Source of the DNA: Hydrangea macrophylla
Taxonomy: Eukaryota; Streptophyta; Magnoliopsida; Cornales; Hydrangeaceae
Length of the DNA stretch: 64,000 nt
Direction of reading: 5' to 3'
NCBI GenBank assembly: GCA_033977485.1
Contig: CM066982.1
Span: 37,240,218-37,304,217 of the forward strand
The notes below the pieces were generated by a model, which saw only the letters and a program-made list of their open reading frames with translations, was not told the DNA's origin and did no database searches. Of the stretch, positions 1 to 12,725 are shown one piece after another. The position numbers and the translations under genes were made by a program. How positions within the stretch are numbered: the first letter of the stretch is position 1; each line of letters opens with the position of its first letter.

Positions 1-437
1 CATCTCGTTTAAATAACCAATCATTTTTAATACATGCTCTTTGACTGAAGTCCCTTCTGACATCTTTGCACTCATTATCTTCTACATGTCTACCTGTCAG
101 GCAGACCTGTTATACTCCCCAAACATCTTCTCAGGGATGTGATAATGTCACTGGTAGAATCGTTCGATTAGAATTGGTGTTGCAACACACCAACCATTGA
201 GGCCAAAATATAGCAATGGGCCATCCTATTCGACTTCTTCCATTTATCGAACTTGCGTCTAGCAGTTGCCAAAGCACTTGCTGTGGGTTCTTCGGGGCAT
301 GGGGTGGTGAGGACATATATGTGATCCTCCGCAGTTAATATGATGTCAAGGTTTCATTTCCATTCTGTGTAGTTATTTCCAGTTAACTTGTTCTGAGTGA
401 GTATAGTGGCATGTGGACTAAATGCAGATCCAGGCAT
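1..437 (-). pseudogene. Ty1/copia gag N-terminal fragment (element A)
   Basis: Read on the minus strand from an ATG at 437, the frame gives a copia gag start: LTGNNYTEW, then LDIILTAEDHIYVLTTPCPEEP, then a segment ending KWKKSNRMAHCYILASM. Near the window edge it reads SAKMSEGTSVKEHVLKMIG. These match the capsid-like domain of plant Ty1/copia gag (UBN2-type), which packages element RNA. The frame is broken: a TGA follows EWK at about codon 28, and at least one frameshift and further stops lie near positions 60-160. The gene continues off the left edge. The PBS and 5' LTR to its right (2044-5075) fix the orientation. I am confident of the family and confident that it is not functional. Confidence 0.75.
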
Positions 438-2043
438 TATGATTTACTAAAAAATCAAAAGACAAAATAAATATGGATATCAGAATTTCACATTGAAATA
501 AAAGAATCCTTAAAACTCTTATTTTAAAACAAAGTCGTCGGAATATCGAAACGAAAGATTGATCTCTAGGTTTGATCTCTAAGTTTCTAAATAATGCCTC
601 GTGTGGGATCCCTTATCCATAGCTTAGCTAGTGTATACCATTAACTAGGATCCAATCACAACCGCCTCAAGTAGCACCTCTCTGTGGTGGTCACCCTCTA
701 ACACGTCTGATTGATCCTATCCAAAGGAAGTTCACATCTAGTCACTAATGAGTAGTGTACCCTCCGTGTGGAATGTTCACCCCTGGCAAGCTAACACATA
801 ATGGACTACTCATCTTACAGTGAATCGTTAATGGAAGATCGTGGGTGTTATAAATAAGACCCTCTCCCACTAGATTTTGTAAATAAGGATTTTGCTTTTG
901 GAAAATCTGTTTCTACACATTACCCATAAATATCCAATGTTTACTAATGCGTTGAAACGATTTTTGAATTTTATTTTAGAAAACTTGTTTTATGTGCATG
1001 CAAGTAGTAATAATATAATTAAATTCCAATCACAAACCAAGCACATAAAACAAAAAAAACTAAAATGAAATAAATGCATTCATATGCCTCTATCTCCATA
1101 GAACCTCCTTCTTGGTTTGATCGTCTCCAGCTCCATCTTCATGGACAACGGCTCCTTGTTCTATCTTCATGGACTTTCTACTTCTATTACATTGGTCCAA
1201 TGCTTCTTTTGAAGCTTACAATTTATCTAGAAAAAGAAATAGCACCAATAGAGTAAAAAGGCTAGGGAAACCGGTGCGACTTTCCTTTTCGTAGGATTGA
1301 AGTCCGAGCGCCCTTTACACATGCCCTAAAACCAAACCAAACCAAACCAAATTAAATACAACATACACCAATCTCAAACATTTTTAAATACGGAATTTAA
1401 AATTCTTGGTGCCATGGGAGATAGTGGACTAAGCTTGCTGCAAAAGGGTTAGTCGTACGCACAACCATGTATATATAACAAATATATGTAACTATTGGAA
1501 CCCCTAATTGATTCACACAATATATAAACTCTTTACATACTGAATTAGAACTTAAAACAGCATCATAGTTCTCTATCACACTTTTATCGATCAAAAAAGG
1601 ATCAATCGATCACACCTTCGATCAATTGAACATAGTTCAATCGATTGAACTTTTAGTTTCATAGAATGTTTTGATAAAATTACATAATAATTAAAAAATT
1701 AAAGTAAATATTTTAAAATCTTTAAAACTGTAAATTGCACACCTGTATAGAGAAGCAGTCTCGATCGATTGATCGATCGAACACCATTCAATCGATCGAA
1801 CAAAATAAAGTTCGATCGATCGAAACTCTTTCGATCGCTTGAGAACAGACGAAGTTCGATCGATCGAGACTACTTCGATCGATTGAATCCATCATGCATC
1901 CAATGTAATTATAGATTTGTATTCTACTGCGTAATCACTGCAAAAACAGATCTGTGATAATGCAATTTCAAAAATAACCCTAAAATCAACATGCAAATCA
2001 AAACTAGTGTTCCAAAATGCATCTATAGATCCAAACAAGCGTG
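438..2043 (-). other. untranslated leader of copia element A
   Basis: This 1.6-kb stretch between the gag start and the PBS has no coding signal. It contains an AT-rich segment and, at about 1597-1651 and 1760-1890, two clusters of the self-complementary word TTCGATCGATCGAA and variants. The same word also occurs in this element's LTR (2440-2550). Confidence 0.6.
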
Positions 2044-2055
2044 GCTCTGATACCA
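2044..2055 (-). promoter_or_regulatory. primer binding site, tRNA-iMet (element A)
   Basis: The plus strand reads GCTCTGATACCA, the 3' end of plant initiator tRNA-Met, so the minus strand carries the complementary PBS. It lies 2 nt from the LTR that starts at 2058, as expected for a minus-strand element with its 5' LTR on the right. Confidence 0.85.
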
Positions 2056-2057
2056 GT

Positions 2058-5000
2058 TGTAGGAAAATATGTTTAAAATAATTTTAAATAGGCAGCGGAA
2101 TGGTTAAGCTTCAAAACTTATTAGTAGCCCAGATGTACTACTCGTTAATTCTATAGATGTGCACAAGAGGGGACTAGAGTTATACCTTTATATCTTGAAC
2201 CAATTCTGAAATCTTCAACCTCCTTGATGGTACAGCAGCCTCCACTAGGTTGTCTTCACTCTTATGACTCCTACGGACGCTACTGGAGAGGCTAGAGCTG
2301 GTGGGAAGTCTAATGGGAGGATAAGAAGACTAAGGAAACCCTAAACAGTCTCTGCAGCTTTCGTACAGAAAAAATGACAATTATTAAACTCTGCACACAG
2401 CTGCCCTATTTATAGATTTCCAAAACCGACTTTAACCTTCGACCGATCGAAGTGACCTCGATCGATCAAACCTTCAATCGATTGAGATACTTTCGATCAA
2501 TCGAACTTGCCTTGACTTCAATCAATCTAAACCCATTCGATAAATCGAACCTGTCTTGACAAGATCCTCTTGTGCCTTTCCAAACATCCTAGCGGAGCTA
2601 AGAATGGGACCTCCTAGGCTCTTTATTGTTGGCTCAGATCAGTTTGTTAATTTCTATGACCAAACTCTTTGATAAGCAAATTAATCGACTGATCAGTTAA
2701 TGTTTACTTCCCTATAAAACGATAACTGAACTCCAACGTAAAAGAATATATCTGAAACGATAACTAGACTTGTATGGTGTACTAATGTCCCTTTACCATC
2801 AGCATTCATAATCATATTCAAGTAGTTGGATAACTGATACTGTCAACCTGAATCATGATTGCTTCTTATATTCTTTAAGTCCCATTCACCTTTCATGATT
2901 CCCAAACATGTTGATAACTACTTATCAATAAGACTGCAGTTCTCAGTAATCAACTTGGTGACATTCTCAAGGGAATGCTTACTTTGAATCAATGGGTAGA
3001 TTCTATCTTGATAATATATGTTCACAACCCTGTGAACATGACATACCCAAGATACTGAGGTGTTTATCTTTTATCGACCTCACTGATTGGTAAGTCAAAG
3101 TAGCCATATCCACAGTCTGTGTTCATAATCGTCTCAAGATTGAGAACACGTACCTTGTACAAGTTATGAGTTCCTATCGACTGTTGACAGTCTTGAGTGT
3201 CAATAAGAAAGCTCAGGTTGGTCAATGCACTATAAGCACCGGTATATTAACTAAGAGATACACTCTAGCGATTGAGATTCATCACTCCATCCAATGGCAG
3301 TTAATCATGCTACAGTGTAAACCTGATGAGATATCCAGTCTCATCATCCACAGTGATAAATTCTAAGTGTCAAAGAATAGTAATTTGTATCTCACTTGTA
3401 TGTATCCCATTCACACATGAATTACTTACTGATGTTGTCAATATCAAGATATAAAAAGTATACTTTACTTTTCTAAAGATTTGCAGTGTGGAAGTAAAGG
3501 TCGAACCCACAGAGATTGAAATACTACAATGCTTTAATTTTAAAACCTAAATTTAATTAATCATGAAAACGGATTTTGATTTTGAATTTAATTAAACTAA
3601 GAACAATAAAATAAATCTAAACTATGAAAGCAATTAAAAATTTATTTAAAAGATATTTAAAGGGAACCTAGGATTGCAAATCCACCACTAGCTTCATAAT
3701 AGGAATATTTATGCATTCACTTAGTTTATTAAGTTGGATGAATATGGGGAATTGTGGCTACAAGCTCAATTCCTCCGTCAAGAGAATAATCATGGTTCAA
3801 GCACCAACATATTCCATCTTCGGTTAGCACGAATTATCCCACACTAAACTAGGGTTGTGACATAATTCGTCTAATCTAGGCATGGATTATTCGGATACTT
3901 GATAGCACAAATCAATAAAGCACCATCACATGTAAATAATCTAAACAAGCACAGCAAGCATAGATCATTGAGCACATCACAGTCAAAATAGATCTAAGAC
4001 AAGAATAAACTTTGAAAGCAATGATTTAATCAATAGAAGCACGATTTATTTATAAAAATCCTCTAAACATGTGACTGTCATCCATACATAATAAAACTAA
4101 AAGAAATACATAAGTAAAACCCTATTACTTGGCTAGGGTTTCATTGAAACCCTAGATCTTGAGTTTAGTTGGCCATAGAATTGATGAATATCAAGAGGTT
4201 GATGGAGGAGGCCATGGGAATCCTTGGTCTTCTTCTTCTTCTCCTTGCTTTTTCTCCCTTCAATGGCTGAAAATTAATGTATAATATGGCTGTATATTGA
4301 TGTGTATAATAGTGTGTAATGATTTGTATATATAAATTTGATTTAGAATAGGATTTGTATAGAGTTTGGAAGGATTTAGGAAGCTTTCCTAAGTCAAATC
4401 GCGCTAAAACTGCTGTTTTTACGTTTCTGGACGTATTTAACCAATTCGGATCGCACAGGGCTCTTCAGGGCTTCAAAATACACAACTTTGACTTTTTCAA
4501 AGGGTCGCTCGCGCGGGTCGCTCCAGCGACCTGGGCTTTTTCCAGAATTTTCTCAGATTTTTCGCTGCTCTGCACCACTTTCGTAGAATTGCGATAACTT
4601 TTGACTCGGACCTCGGATTGACTCACCGTTTGCGGCCACGCGTCCGTAACTCGAAGATCTACATTTTATATCTCTGGAGAAATTTCTCAAATCTGAAGTA
4701 TTATTTGTCAAAAATGCAATTTTCCGAGGCTGTTACTGCATTCTTCCTTCACTGGAACCATCTTTTGAGCCCAGAATGACTTCCAAAGCCACTAATCATT
4801 GGATTTTTGTGCATTTTCATATTAAAGTTCCAAAATCTAAAAAATATATAATACCTATTAAAAATCACTGAATAATTACATGAAATGGGCTAACAAAGCG
4901 TATTTTTAGGACTATAAACGGCAACTATTCGTCGCCGATCACTTACTATGATACTTAAGGATTAACAATCATCTCATGAAAGAAACATACATAATGAAAT

Positions 5001-5075
5001 GTAAAGCTGATATCCATATATTAAAATGTCAATGTCACATACATAAAGTGATGGTTTGAGGGCACAAACCTAACA
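2058..5075 (-). mobile_element. Ty1/copia 5' LTR of element A, interrupted by a solo LTR
   Basis: The LTR starts TGTAGG beside the PBS and ends CCTAACA, so in sense it runs TGTTAGG...CCTACA. Without the 1,512-bp insertion and one 5-bp target copy it is about 1.5 kb. A sense TATA box (CTATAAATAGG) lies at 2405-2415, with an array of ATCGATCGA-type words directly upstream of it in sense (2440-2550). The right flank (ATCGC from 5076) enters decayed gypsy pol, so element A inserted into gypsy B. The other LTR is outside the window. Confidence 0.8.
3430..4941 (-). mobile_element. solo LTR of Athila-like gypsy family G1
   Basis: The 1,512-bp sequence begins TGATGTTGTC and ends CCGATCA (inverted TGAT/ATCA ends). 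It is flanked by the 5-bp target duplication CTTAC at 3425-3429 and 4942-4946. It is nearly identical to the LTRs at 27601 and 34942 and has no internal region, so it is a solo LTR left by LTR-LTR recombination. Orientation is inferred from those LTRs. It keeps a TATA-like TATATATAAA at 4327-4336 that the nested element's LTRs have lost. Its CGCGCGAG-type word array is at 4499-4535. Confidence 0.9.
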
Positions 5076-6060
5076 ATCGCAAGCACTGGCGCTATGGTCA
5101 ATCTTTGCTTAAATTCTTGGAATGCGCATTCATGCTTGTTAACCTAGTCAAACTTCAAGTCCTTCTTCGTTAGACTAGTAAGAGGAGCGGCGATCTTGGA
5201 GAATCCTTCCACGAATCTCCGATAGTATCCAGCCAAACCAAGAAAACTTCTAACTTCCATTGCGGTGGTTGGTACATTCCAATCCAAAACTGCGTTTGTC
5301 TATGACGAATTTACTACTATTCCATCTTGCGAGATGACATGTCCTAGGAACTTGACCTAGGAACTTGACCTCTTTCAGCCATAACTCATACTTACTAAAA
5401 TTCGCATATAGTTGGTTATCTCGGAGAGTTTGTAGAGCGATCCTTACATGTTTCTCATATTCTTCCTTAGTCTTTGAGTATATTAGAATATCATCTATGA
5501 ACACGATAATAAACTGGTCCAAGTAAGGTCTAAATACTCTATTCATTAGGTCCATGAATACCACTGGGGCATTGGTTAATCTAAAAGACATAACTAAGAA
5601 TTCATAATGCCCGTACCTCATCCTAAAAGCAGTCTTTGAGATATCCTCGAGTCGAACCAGCAGCTGATGATACCCCGATCGTAGATCGATCTTTGAGAAA
5701 GTCATCGCTCCTTGTAGTTGATCAAACATATCGTCAATTCTAAGAAGTGGGTACTTGTTCTTAAACGTGACCTTGTTGAGCTCCCTATAGTCGATACAAA
5801 GTAGTTGAGTTCTAACCTTATTCTTAACAAATAGCACTGGAGCTCCCCAAGGCGACGTGTTGGGTCAAACAAACTTGAGATCTTCTACCCTGTACTTGCT
5901 TCTTTAGTTCTTGAACCTCCATTGGTGGCATTCGATAAGGAGCCTTCGATTGTGGTAAAGTACCAGGTACTAACTCTATATAAAAGTTAATCTCTCGTTT
6001 AGGTGGTAATCCTAAAATATTCTGAAACACATCCTCAAAGTCCCGGACTACAAGAATCTA
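5076..6060 (-). pseudogene. Ty3/gypsy reverse transcriptase fragment (element B)
   Basis: The minus strand encodes a chromovirus-type [15 protein letters not shown], then [13 protein letters not shown], then the catalytic [11 protein letters not shown], then the connection region, and near 5110-5250 a thumb/RNase H boundary reading [20 protein letters not shown] copies element RNA into DNA. The reading is broken in at least two places: a tandem duplication of about 15 bp (AACTTGACCTAGG repeated near 5345-5372) shifts the frame after KFLGQ, and a second shift lies near 5850. RNase H and integrase are missing because copia element A interrupts at 5075. Confidence 0.85.
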
Positions 6061-6329
6061 TGCAATAGTGAGTTTCGAACTCAATCTCTCAATAGTTACT
6101 AGACGACTAATGAGAAAAGCATTACTAGAGGGGTTGCACTAAAAATCAAAAGGTTGACTTTTTGGTACCAAACATGTAATCATCTTATTGGCACAATCCA
6201 ATTTCAAATTCCTTCATTGACAAAATGATTAGATCTACAGGAAGAATTCTATCCGCAAGGGTTAAGGTATAGTCCTTGCACACTTTCCCTAATCTTACAG
6301 TTACTCCCAAACGTGATACCGCATTCTAG

Positions 6330-6700
6330 GCTATGTCAAGCGCTTGGGGGCACTAAACCCAATAGCATAACAATTCTGATAGCAATAAACGAATTCAAAG
6401 CACCAGTATCAAATAGAACTTTAACTCGAGTACTGAATAATGTAAGAGTACCTTCCATGTTCTGTTGTTCAGCCTCATCAAATCCCACATTCTCTGGGAG
6501 AATAGCATTCATACAAGTCTGCCCAACTTGGCCCAGAGCAGCTGGTTTGTTGTATACTCTACGGGGTGCTCTACAGTCCTTGCTGATGTGGCCATGATTG
6601 CCACAATTATAACAGTGAATGCCAGACCGGTTATAGTTCTTGGTAGCTCGGCAATCCTTAGCCACATGGCCTGGCTTCCCACAGTTGAAACATCCACTGG
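6330..6700 (-). pseudogene. gypsy zinc knuckles and aspartic protease (element B)
   Basis: On the minus strand this segment reads a CCHC zinc knuckle (CYNCGNHGHISKDC) preceded by the remains of a second one ending KDCR. After a linker comes the protease active-site stretch VLFDTGALNSF, with the catalytic D-T-G. Zinc knuckles bind genomic RNA; the protease matures the polyprotein. Order and spacing fit a chromovirus gag-protease junction upstream of the RT at 5076-6060. Frameshifts separate this segment from both neighbours. Confidence 0.8.
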
Positions 6701-7517
6701 TATTGCTTCCAGTAGCAGTAGAGAGTCCTTGAGGGGAGGTGCTTGATTTACAGCATAACGGTTCTGGGGAAATGCAGGTTGTTACTTCCTTTCTCCAGTC
6801 CAGTTGCGTTTATTCCCTTAGAACCTCATCGGAGGTCTCAGTCATTGGTTACTCCTGAGTGGTGGTCGATTCCCAAAATATCCTTGCTCCCGACTTTTAA
6901 TATCCTCATGACTGATTACCATTCCTACCATGGCTTTGAAAGTTTGACCCTAATGATTCAGAGTCATTCGTTGTAGTGGTAGGAAAAGACCTTGGTGATA
7001 CTGCTGATTCTTCTTCTCTGAAGTATCAATCATATGAAGGGCAAAACAAGGTGGCCGTTCAAACTGCACCGTATATTCCCTCATGGTAAGGTTCATTTAC
7101 CTTAGCTCAATGAATTCTCTCTCCTTCTTATTCCTTTCTGTCTGAGGAAAGTAGTTCTCCAAAAATAGCCCTTTCAATATGATCTAGGGCATCCTTCCAG
7201 CCACGTCCTCTCCTACAGTTGCCTTTTTTGATTCCCACCAATCAGTAGCTGCATAAATCAACTGGAATGTCGCCAGTTGATGCTTCTCTATCTCATTATA
7301 CCCCAGGGTATCGAAGATTGCTTCTATCTCTTGGAGCCACTATTCTGCTTGACACGGCTCAGTGTTCCCGTCAAAATTCTCCAGACAAAAATGTTATGCT
7401 AATTCGTTCCATTCTTTGCACAAAGGCTTTGAACAATCTAGTCGGATCGGCAGCCTAAGGTGTTGGAGGTGCATTCTCAATTTGTGCGGGACGATTTTGG
7501 GTAGGCATTCCTGCCAT
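6700..7517 (-). pseudogene. gypsy gag (element B), degenerate
   Basis: From a minus-strand ATG at 7517 the sequence reads MAGMPTQNRPAQIENAPPTP and then a stop. In shifted frames a typical chromovirus gag core follows: EIEAIFDTLGYNEIEKHQLAT, WWESKKATVGEDVAG, ENYFPQTERNKKEREF and MREYTVQFE. The start is chosen because it follows a leader of about 240 nt after the PBS. Several stops and frameshifts make it non-coding. Confidence 0.7.
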
Positions 7518-7777
7518 CGATGCAGTAGGGTTAGGTACCTATATAGACGTCGATCAGTTAGTCGTCAATCCAGAAATAATCATAGAAAGTAATTCGCAAC
7601 TAAACATAATAGTTATAACTATTTCACATTAGTAGCACGAAGAAATCCATAAGGACAATCTTCAAAACAGTACTTAGAGTCAACCCCTATCTCAAGGAAT
7701 CTTAAGGTTCAAACACAAGAAATGTTGGACAATTGGGGAATGCTACTACCAAACCTAAGCTCTGATACCAAAAATCC
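7518..7777 (-). promoter_or_regulatory. leader and tRNA-iMet primer binding site (element B)
   Basis: GCTCTGATACCA at 7759-7770, complementary to a tRNA-iMet PBS on the minus strand, lies 7 nt from the LTR that starts TGTCATGCCCC at 7778. The rest is untranslated leader. Confidence 0.8.
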
Positions 7778-10422
7778 TGTCATGCCCCGCAGTAGCAAAA
7801 TAGAGAAAATTAATTCCTTTTTGGACCCGTAGGCCATATCAGTTGAAAGTCACCACATTATCCATAACCAAAGTCTAATTATCAGAGTAATGAAATCAAA
7901 CCACGCATTGGAAAGTTCTAAGGTCGATAAATGTAATCAGAGTTCAATACTAACTATTACAAAACTTTAAGTATCTGTAGAAACATAATTAAAGTACTAC
8001 GACAACATACGCCGATTATAAACGTAACTATTACAAAGTCTCTAAAAACATAAACATAAACTAACTACGATAAAGCTTCAAATCTTCAACTTACATAGTA
8101 GTCAGCACCAGCAGAGCCTCCATCATCGTAGGCTCCATCATCGTAGCCCCTACCATGTATGCATCTCCAACATACTCATAACCCTAGCCAGCTGGAAGTC
8201 GAATATCTAGCGACATAAAACAACGTCAGCTACGAAAGCCGAGTGAATGCAAATACTAATAGAGTATCTATAGATTTGTAGCATATATAATAACAGCATC
8301 ATTAATGACCAACTCATCTTTCACGTTCATGAATGCACCAACTCAATATATCTCAACAGACGTCGTCCCAATCTCATGGACATCGTCTTGATCCATCCCA
8401 AACATAACATAGACTCTTGGGTCCATATTAACCTGACACGTAGTCCCATACCAATGGTCTGTCACACTTGACACAAAGTCCCACGCTTTAACACATAAAA
8501 TAGACACGCAGTCCTATATCACAAAAGCTATAAAATTCAGACTCACAGTCCTAATGTTCTGGCCAACCTACCCTGATATAATACGGTTTGCAACCCTAAT
8601 ATAATACGACACGCAGCCCTAATATAATACGACACATAGCCTAACATAATGTAGCACTCAACTTCGCTATACCACATCACTTAGCTCCATAAGCACTCAT
8701 CTATACCATAGCACTCAGCAATACCACCACACTCAGCAATACCACAGCATACAGCAATATCACAACACTCAACAATACTACAACAAATAGCAATATCACA
8801 TCACTCAGTAATACTATAGCACTTAGCTCCGTAATACCTCAGCACTCAGCTCCGCTATACTATGACAGCACGCAGCTCCGTTATGCTACTATGGCATGCA
8901 TCCCCATTATGCTACGACATGCAACCCTGATATACTATGACACTCTAGCCCCAATACATTATGGCTACCAACCCCGATATATTAGACTTGACACAAAGTC
9001 CTACATCACATAACCTCCCAAATTTGACACGTAGTCCAACTCTATCATACGTAAGACCTGACACGTAGTCCAACTCTATCATATGTCAAACCTAACACGC
9101 AGTCCAACTCTATCATACGTCAAACCTGATACGTTGTCTAACTCTATTATACGTCAACCCTAATATATAGTCCAACTCTATCATACGTCAACCCTGACAC
9201 GTAGTCCTGGTCCTAAGCCCAGACCTTAAAATCCCACACCCGACATCATATGATCTTAGCGACCATATTTATACGCACAAATATAAAGACTATCGACCTC
9301 TATGGTCCATAGACTCACTACTATGCATGTCGACTTCTCATTCTGATTTATAACATTATACCATCATTATACAATTGGTTTCTTAGTTTAATGCATTAAG
9401 TCCATTATTCCACGTGTGTAATATTCTAATACAACTTCTACCAATCAATGCATGATATAACTCGACTTAACAGTCCATCAGATATAAACCAAATAAACAT
9501 TTAACAAATTGTCATATTCAATTGCTGGAACTCATTTAAATCGATTGAGGAAAATAAGGTTCCATCAATTGAAGCTAAGTTCGATCAATTGACAAAATTA
9601 AAGTTCGATTAATTGAGATTAGTTCGATCGATTGAGTTCAGTCTGTGTTCAATCGATTGAGAATGGTTCAATCCATTGAGAACAGTTTCTTCCCAAACTG
9701 AACTGGATTTCCCGTGTACGTTCAGGGTCCGTTCTTTCTTAACAAAACACATATACACAAACATATCTACACTATTAAGTGAGTATAGGCACTCACCATC
9801 AACATTGGTGACGCCGACGAGCTCGGGGTAGCTGCAGGTCCTCGGGCGGTCTCTCTCTCCTCTTTCTTCTCCTCTACTCTTTCTCTTCCTCTCTGTCTCC
9901 TCTTTCTACTGCTCTTCCTCTTCTTCTTCTCCTCTCTTCTCTTCCTCTAAGAGTGTGTATGTTTGTGTCTATAATATATATATACGGGTATGTATATATA
10001 TGTATATGAGTGTGTATATATGATTCTATATCTCTCTAACTCTTTCAATTTCCAAACTCGTGTGTGTATGATAGTGATACATATATATAGGGAGAGGGAG
10101 GGTACAGGTAGCAGAGCACGTAAACTAATAATAATAAGTTCAATTGATCAAAGTGAGTTTGATCAATTGAGAATAGGTCGGTCAGGTTCGATCACTTGAA
10201 ACGTGTTAAATAACTTGATAAAGGTTTCCACGTCATAATTCAGGTCAGCAGAGGTTCGATTGCTCAAAGTAGGTTCGATCGATTGAGAAATAAAACTCTC
10301 TATCGCTCGAAGCCTGCTCGATCGATTGAAACTAAAATTACAGGGAACGTAAGAACAAGCACACTAAATCTTATTTATATCAGAAGTATTATAAAATCAC
10401 AACAAAAATACAGGGTATTACA
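7778..10422 (-). mobile_element. Ty3/gypsy (chromovirus) 5' LTR, element B
   Basis: In sense the LTR runs TGTAATACCCTGTATTTTT...GGGGCATGACA, a common terminal pattern of plant chromovirus LTRs, over 2,645 bp. A TATA-like run (sense CTATATATATG) is at 10080-10092. ATCGATTGA-type words lie upstream of it in sense (10140-10330), with a second cluster at 9535-9690. It contains a minisatellite (8430-9230) and a pyrimidine-rich tract (9860-9955). LTRs at 18874 and 55116 share its end sequences but not its interior. The right boundary rests on the TG/CA end; no second target copy is visible. Confidence 0.8.
8430..9230. repeat. minisatellite inside LTR B
   Basis: Two degenerate motifs repeat here: an AATACGACACGCAGCCCTAA-like and ACTCAGCAATACCACA-like motif (about 8570-8960), and a unit of about 40 bp, CCTGACACGTAGTCCAACTC-like (about 8990-9215). 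No open frame is maintained. Confidence 0.75.
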
Positions 10423-11099
10423 AATAGTGCTTTAACACCCGCTTAGTGAGTAACCATCATGCCTTAACGGTCATAAGATCATGGTAAAGTGCTTTAATAG
10501 CCGACTCAGCCAAGATATCCAAGGTCCATAACCTGCTCACAACATGAATGTAAAAGTACCTTAACAGTCGCTTGATAAGTAACCATCGTGCCTTAACGGC
10601 CGCAAGATCGTGGTAAAGTGCTTTAACAACCGACTCAATCAAGATACATTCATTTCTAAATCCCAATATTGTCATCATCAACCATCCTTTTTATCACTAA
10701 CGGATACCATAACCATACTCATCCCGTAACCCCTAAACTGACATTTGATATTGACACCAACGTCCAATAGAATTCCCATAATATGAAGGATATTCCGAAG
10801 ACTCAACGAACGATTAGAACAAAGTCACGAAAGTTGACCAATGAATAACATGCATAGCACAACAAATAAGACGTAACATTATTTATAAGTTTTGATCTTA
10901 TTACGAGTAAATTATTCCCATTATCAGAGTTGTCGCATCGTAGAAGTCGTTGTCATATCAGAAGCTTTGTATAGCTACCAAAATATATATATTAAAATGT
11001 AAATCTTGAGCATAAATCAATGGGTCATAGAGTAACTTAGGTTCATGTATGTTTAAGTGGACATACAAGGTCTAAACATAGAAACATCATATATGAACA
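10423..11099. repeat. two ~129-bp tandem units and unassigned sequence
   Basis: The block containing AACCATCATGCCTTAACGG (from about 10452) recurs about 129 bp later (from about 10581), each copy followed by GGTAAAGTGCTTTAA. From about 10640 to 11100 I see no gene, terminal motif or repeat I can name. It may be the distal part of another LTR or of the LTR of copia D. Confidence 0.5.
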
Positions 11100-12295
11100 T
11101 CAACAATTTATGAATCAAAACATGAGAAGAAAGAGTTCATAGCAAAACTAGTACACTCGAGTGCTCAAGGATCTCGAGCGCTCGGGGCTCAAGCACTCCC
11201 ACCTGGCACGAGGGCTCAAGATCTGCAAGAAAAAAAAATCCTAAGCTAAAGTCACATGCATGTATGAAAACTAAGTTAGATCTTCTTGCATGTACATAAA
11301 AACGTTGTAAAAATAGTTTCTAAAGATATCTAAGTGGGAATCTATACTCACACCAACTTGGGACATGTTTAGATGATCATAATAACTACTAATTCATTGG
11401 AAAAGCACTTGATCATGTTTTCATTACATATGTAAGAGTTATAATTCCATATGGATCACATGCAATCCTAAAGGTCTCTAAGTGAGAAGTTATACTCCCA
11501 CAGGCTTAGATGATGCTAGATGATGAAAATAAGAATGTGTTTAGGTGATGAAAGCTTGATCTTGAGCTTCTATGAAATTTCAAGTAAGTTTAGAATCCTC
11601 TTCTCCTTCTCTTGATCCTTCAATACTCAGCTCCATAATGTCATAGTGGATGCAATGCATGTGTTTGTATGCATAAGAGTGGTTGGGTGATGAGATATAG
11701 AGGACATGCAAGTGTTTGTATGAATGAACATGAGGGTTTTCTCAAAATCTCTCTCGATATGCAATTTCTTTGACTTTTGGTATACACAGTCGTGCAAATG
11801 CTGAGATTGTGAAGGCCATGTATAGACTTTTGAGTTCGAAGGGCAAAATTGACATTTCACCCTAAAAAGGGCTCAAGTGCTCACGTTGCTCGAGCACTTG
11901 GGGCTCGAGCACTCGGGGTTCTTGAGCACTCGGGGTTACTTTCTCAGCAAAGTTTCCCAAAGGGTCAAGCATGCAAGTATAAACAAAAACCAAACATATA
12001 AACAAACAGAATCATAAAGAAACTCAAAAATACGATCTTATATTATAGTAAATAGAATTATAGAAAGAAATAAAAGAATAGAAATACAGAAATTTGGGAA
12101 AATAGGTACGAAAATTACAAGTGCTACAAATAGGGTCAGTATTTGGTATCCACTCATTAAACCCATACCTAGTAGAAGTCCATGGGCTTCTTATAATTGG
12201 ACCACATAATATAAACCCATTTAATTAATAGCCCTTATAAAAGAATTGATATTAATATGTTGCCCACTATTATTAGGAAATTTAATTTCGTAACA
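11100..12295 (-). mobile_element. Ty1/copia 3' LTR (element D), left edge uncertain
   Basis: The right end is clear: AATTTCGTAACA ends at 12295 and is followed by the polypurine tract, so in sense the LTR begins TGTTACGAAATT. The left end is not defined because this element's PBS end is not in the window. A weak TATA-like site (sense TCTATACATG) is at 11818-11830. Clusters of CTCGAGCACTCGGGG-like self-complementary words are at 11155-11215 and 11870-11935. Confidence 0.6.
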
Positions 12296-12725
12296 ATCTC
12301 CCACTTGGGCTACATATGATTATTGAAACAATTATATTACATGTTCCTTAGATGCGCACTTGTATGCTATTTATCTTTAGACTTCACTTTAGCTTCAATC
12401 TAGTCGATTTCCTATATTAGTATGGGATCAAGGCGGATTTTGTCACACATAATCATAACTAGACCTTCAATGGTCACCATACCAACACATTTAATGACAT
12501 AGATCAAGTATGGATGAGTAGCATGAAAATTACATGCAATGTGATCTCAAGTATGCCTATTTCCAGCTAGTCCTACCTTAGCCTTTATTGAGATCAATCC
12601 AAAATAATGCAAAACACATATAGAAAATAATTAGATTCAGAGATAAACCATAATCCATCGACTTTATTTGCAGAAAATCAAAATCACATAAATGTCAAAA
12701 ATCGAACCTCCAAAGTAAACTCCCA
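12296..12725 (-). other. polypurine tract and 3' UTR of copia D
   Basis: Next to the LTR, 12296-12313 reads in sense GTAGCCCAAGTGGGAGAT, a copia-type polypurine tract that primes plus-strand synthesis. The remainder up to the RNase H stop is non-coding. Confidence 0.7.

Noticed and set aside
4355..4597. An open frame recurring in G1 LTRs (also at 27059, 28523 and 35864)
   Set aside because: It recurs because the LTRs are copies; it varies in length with the word array and lies antisense to the element, in U3.
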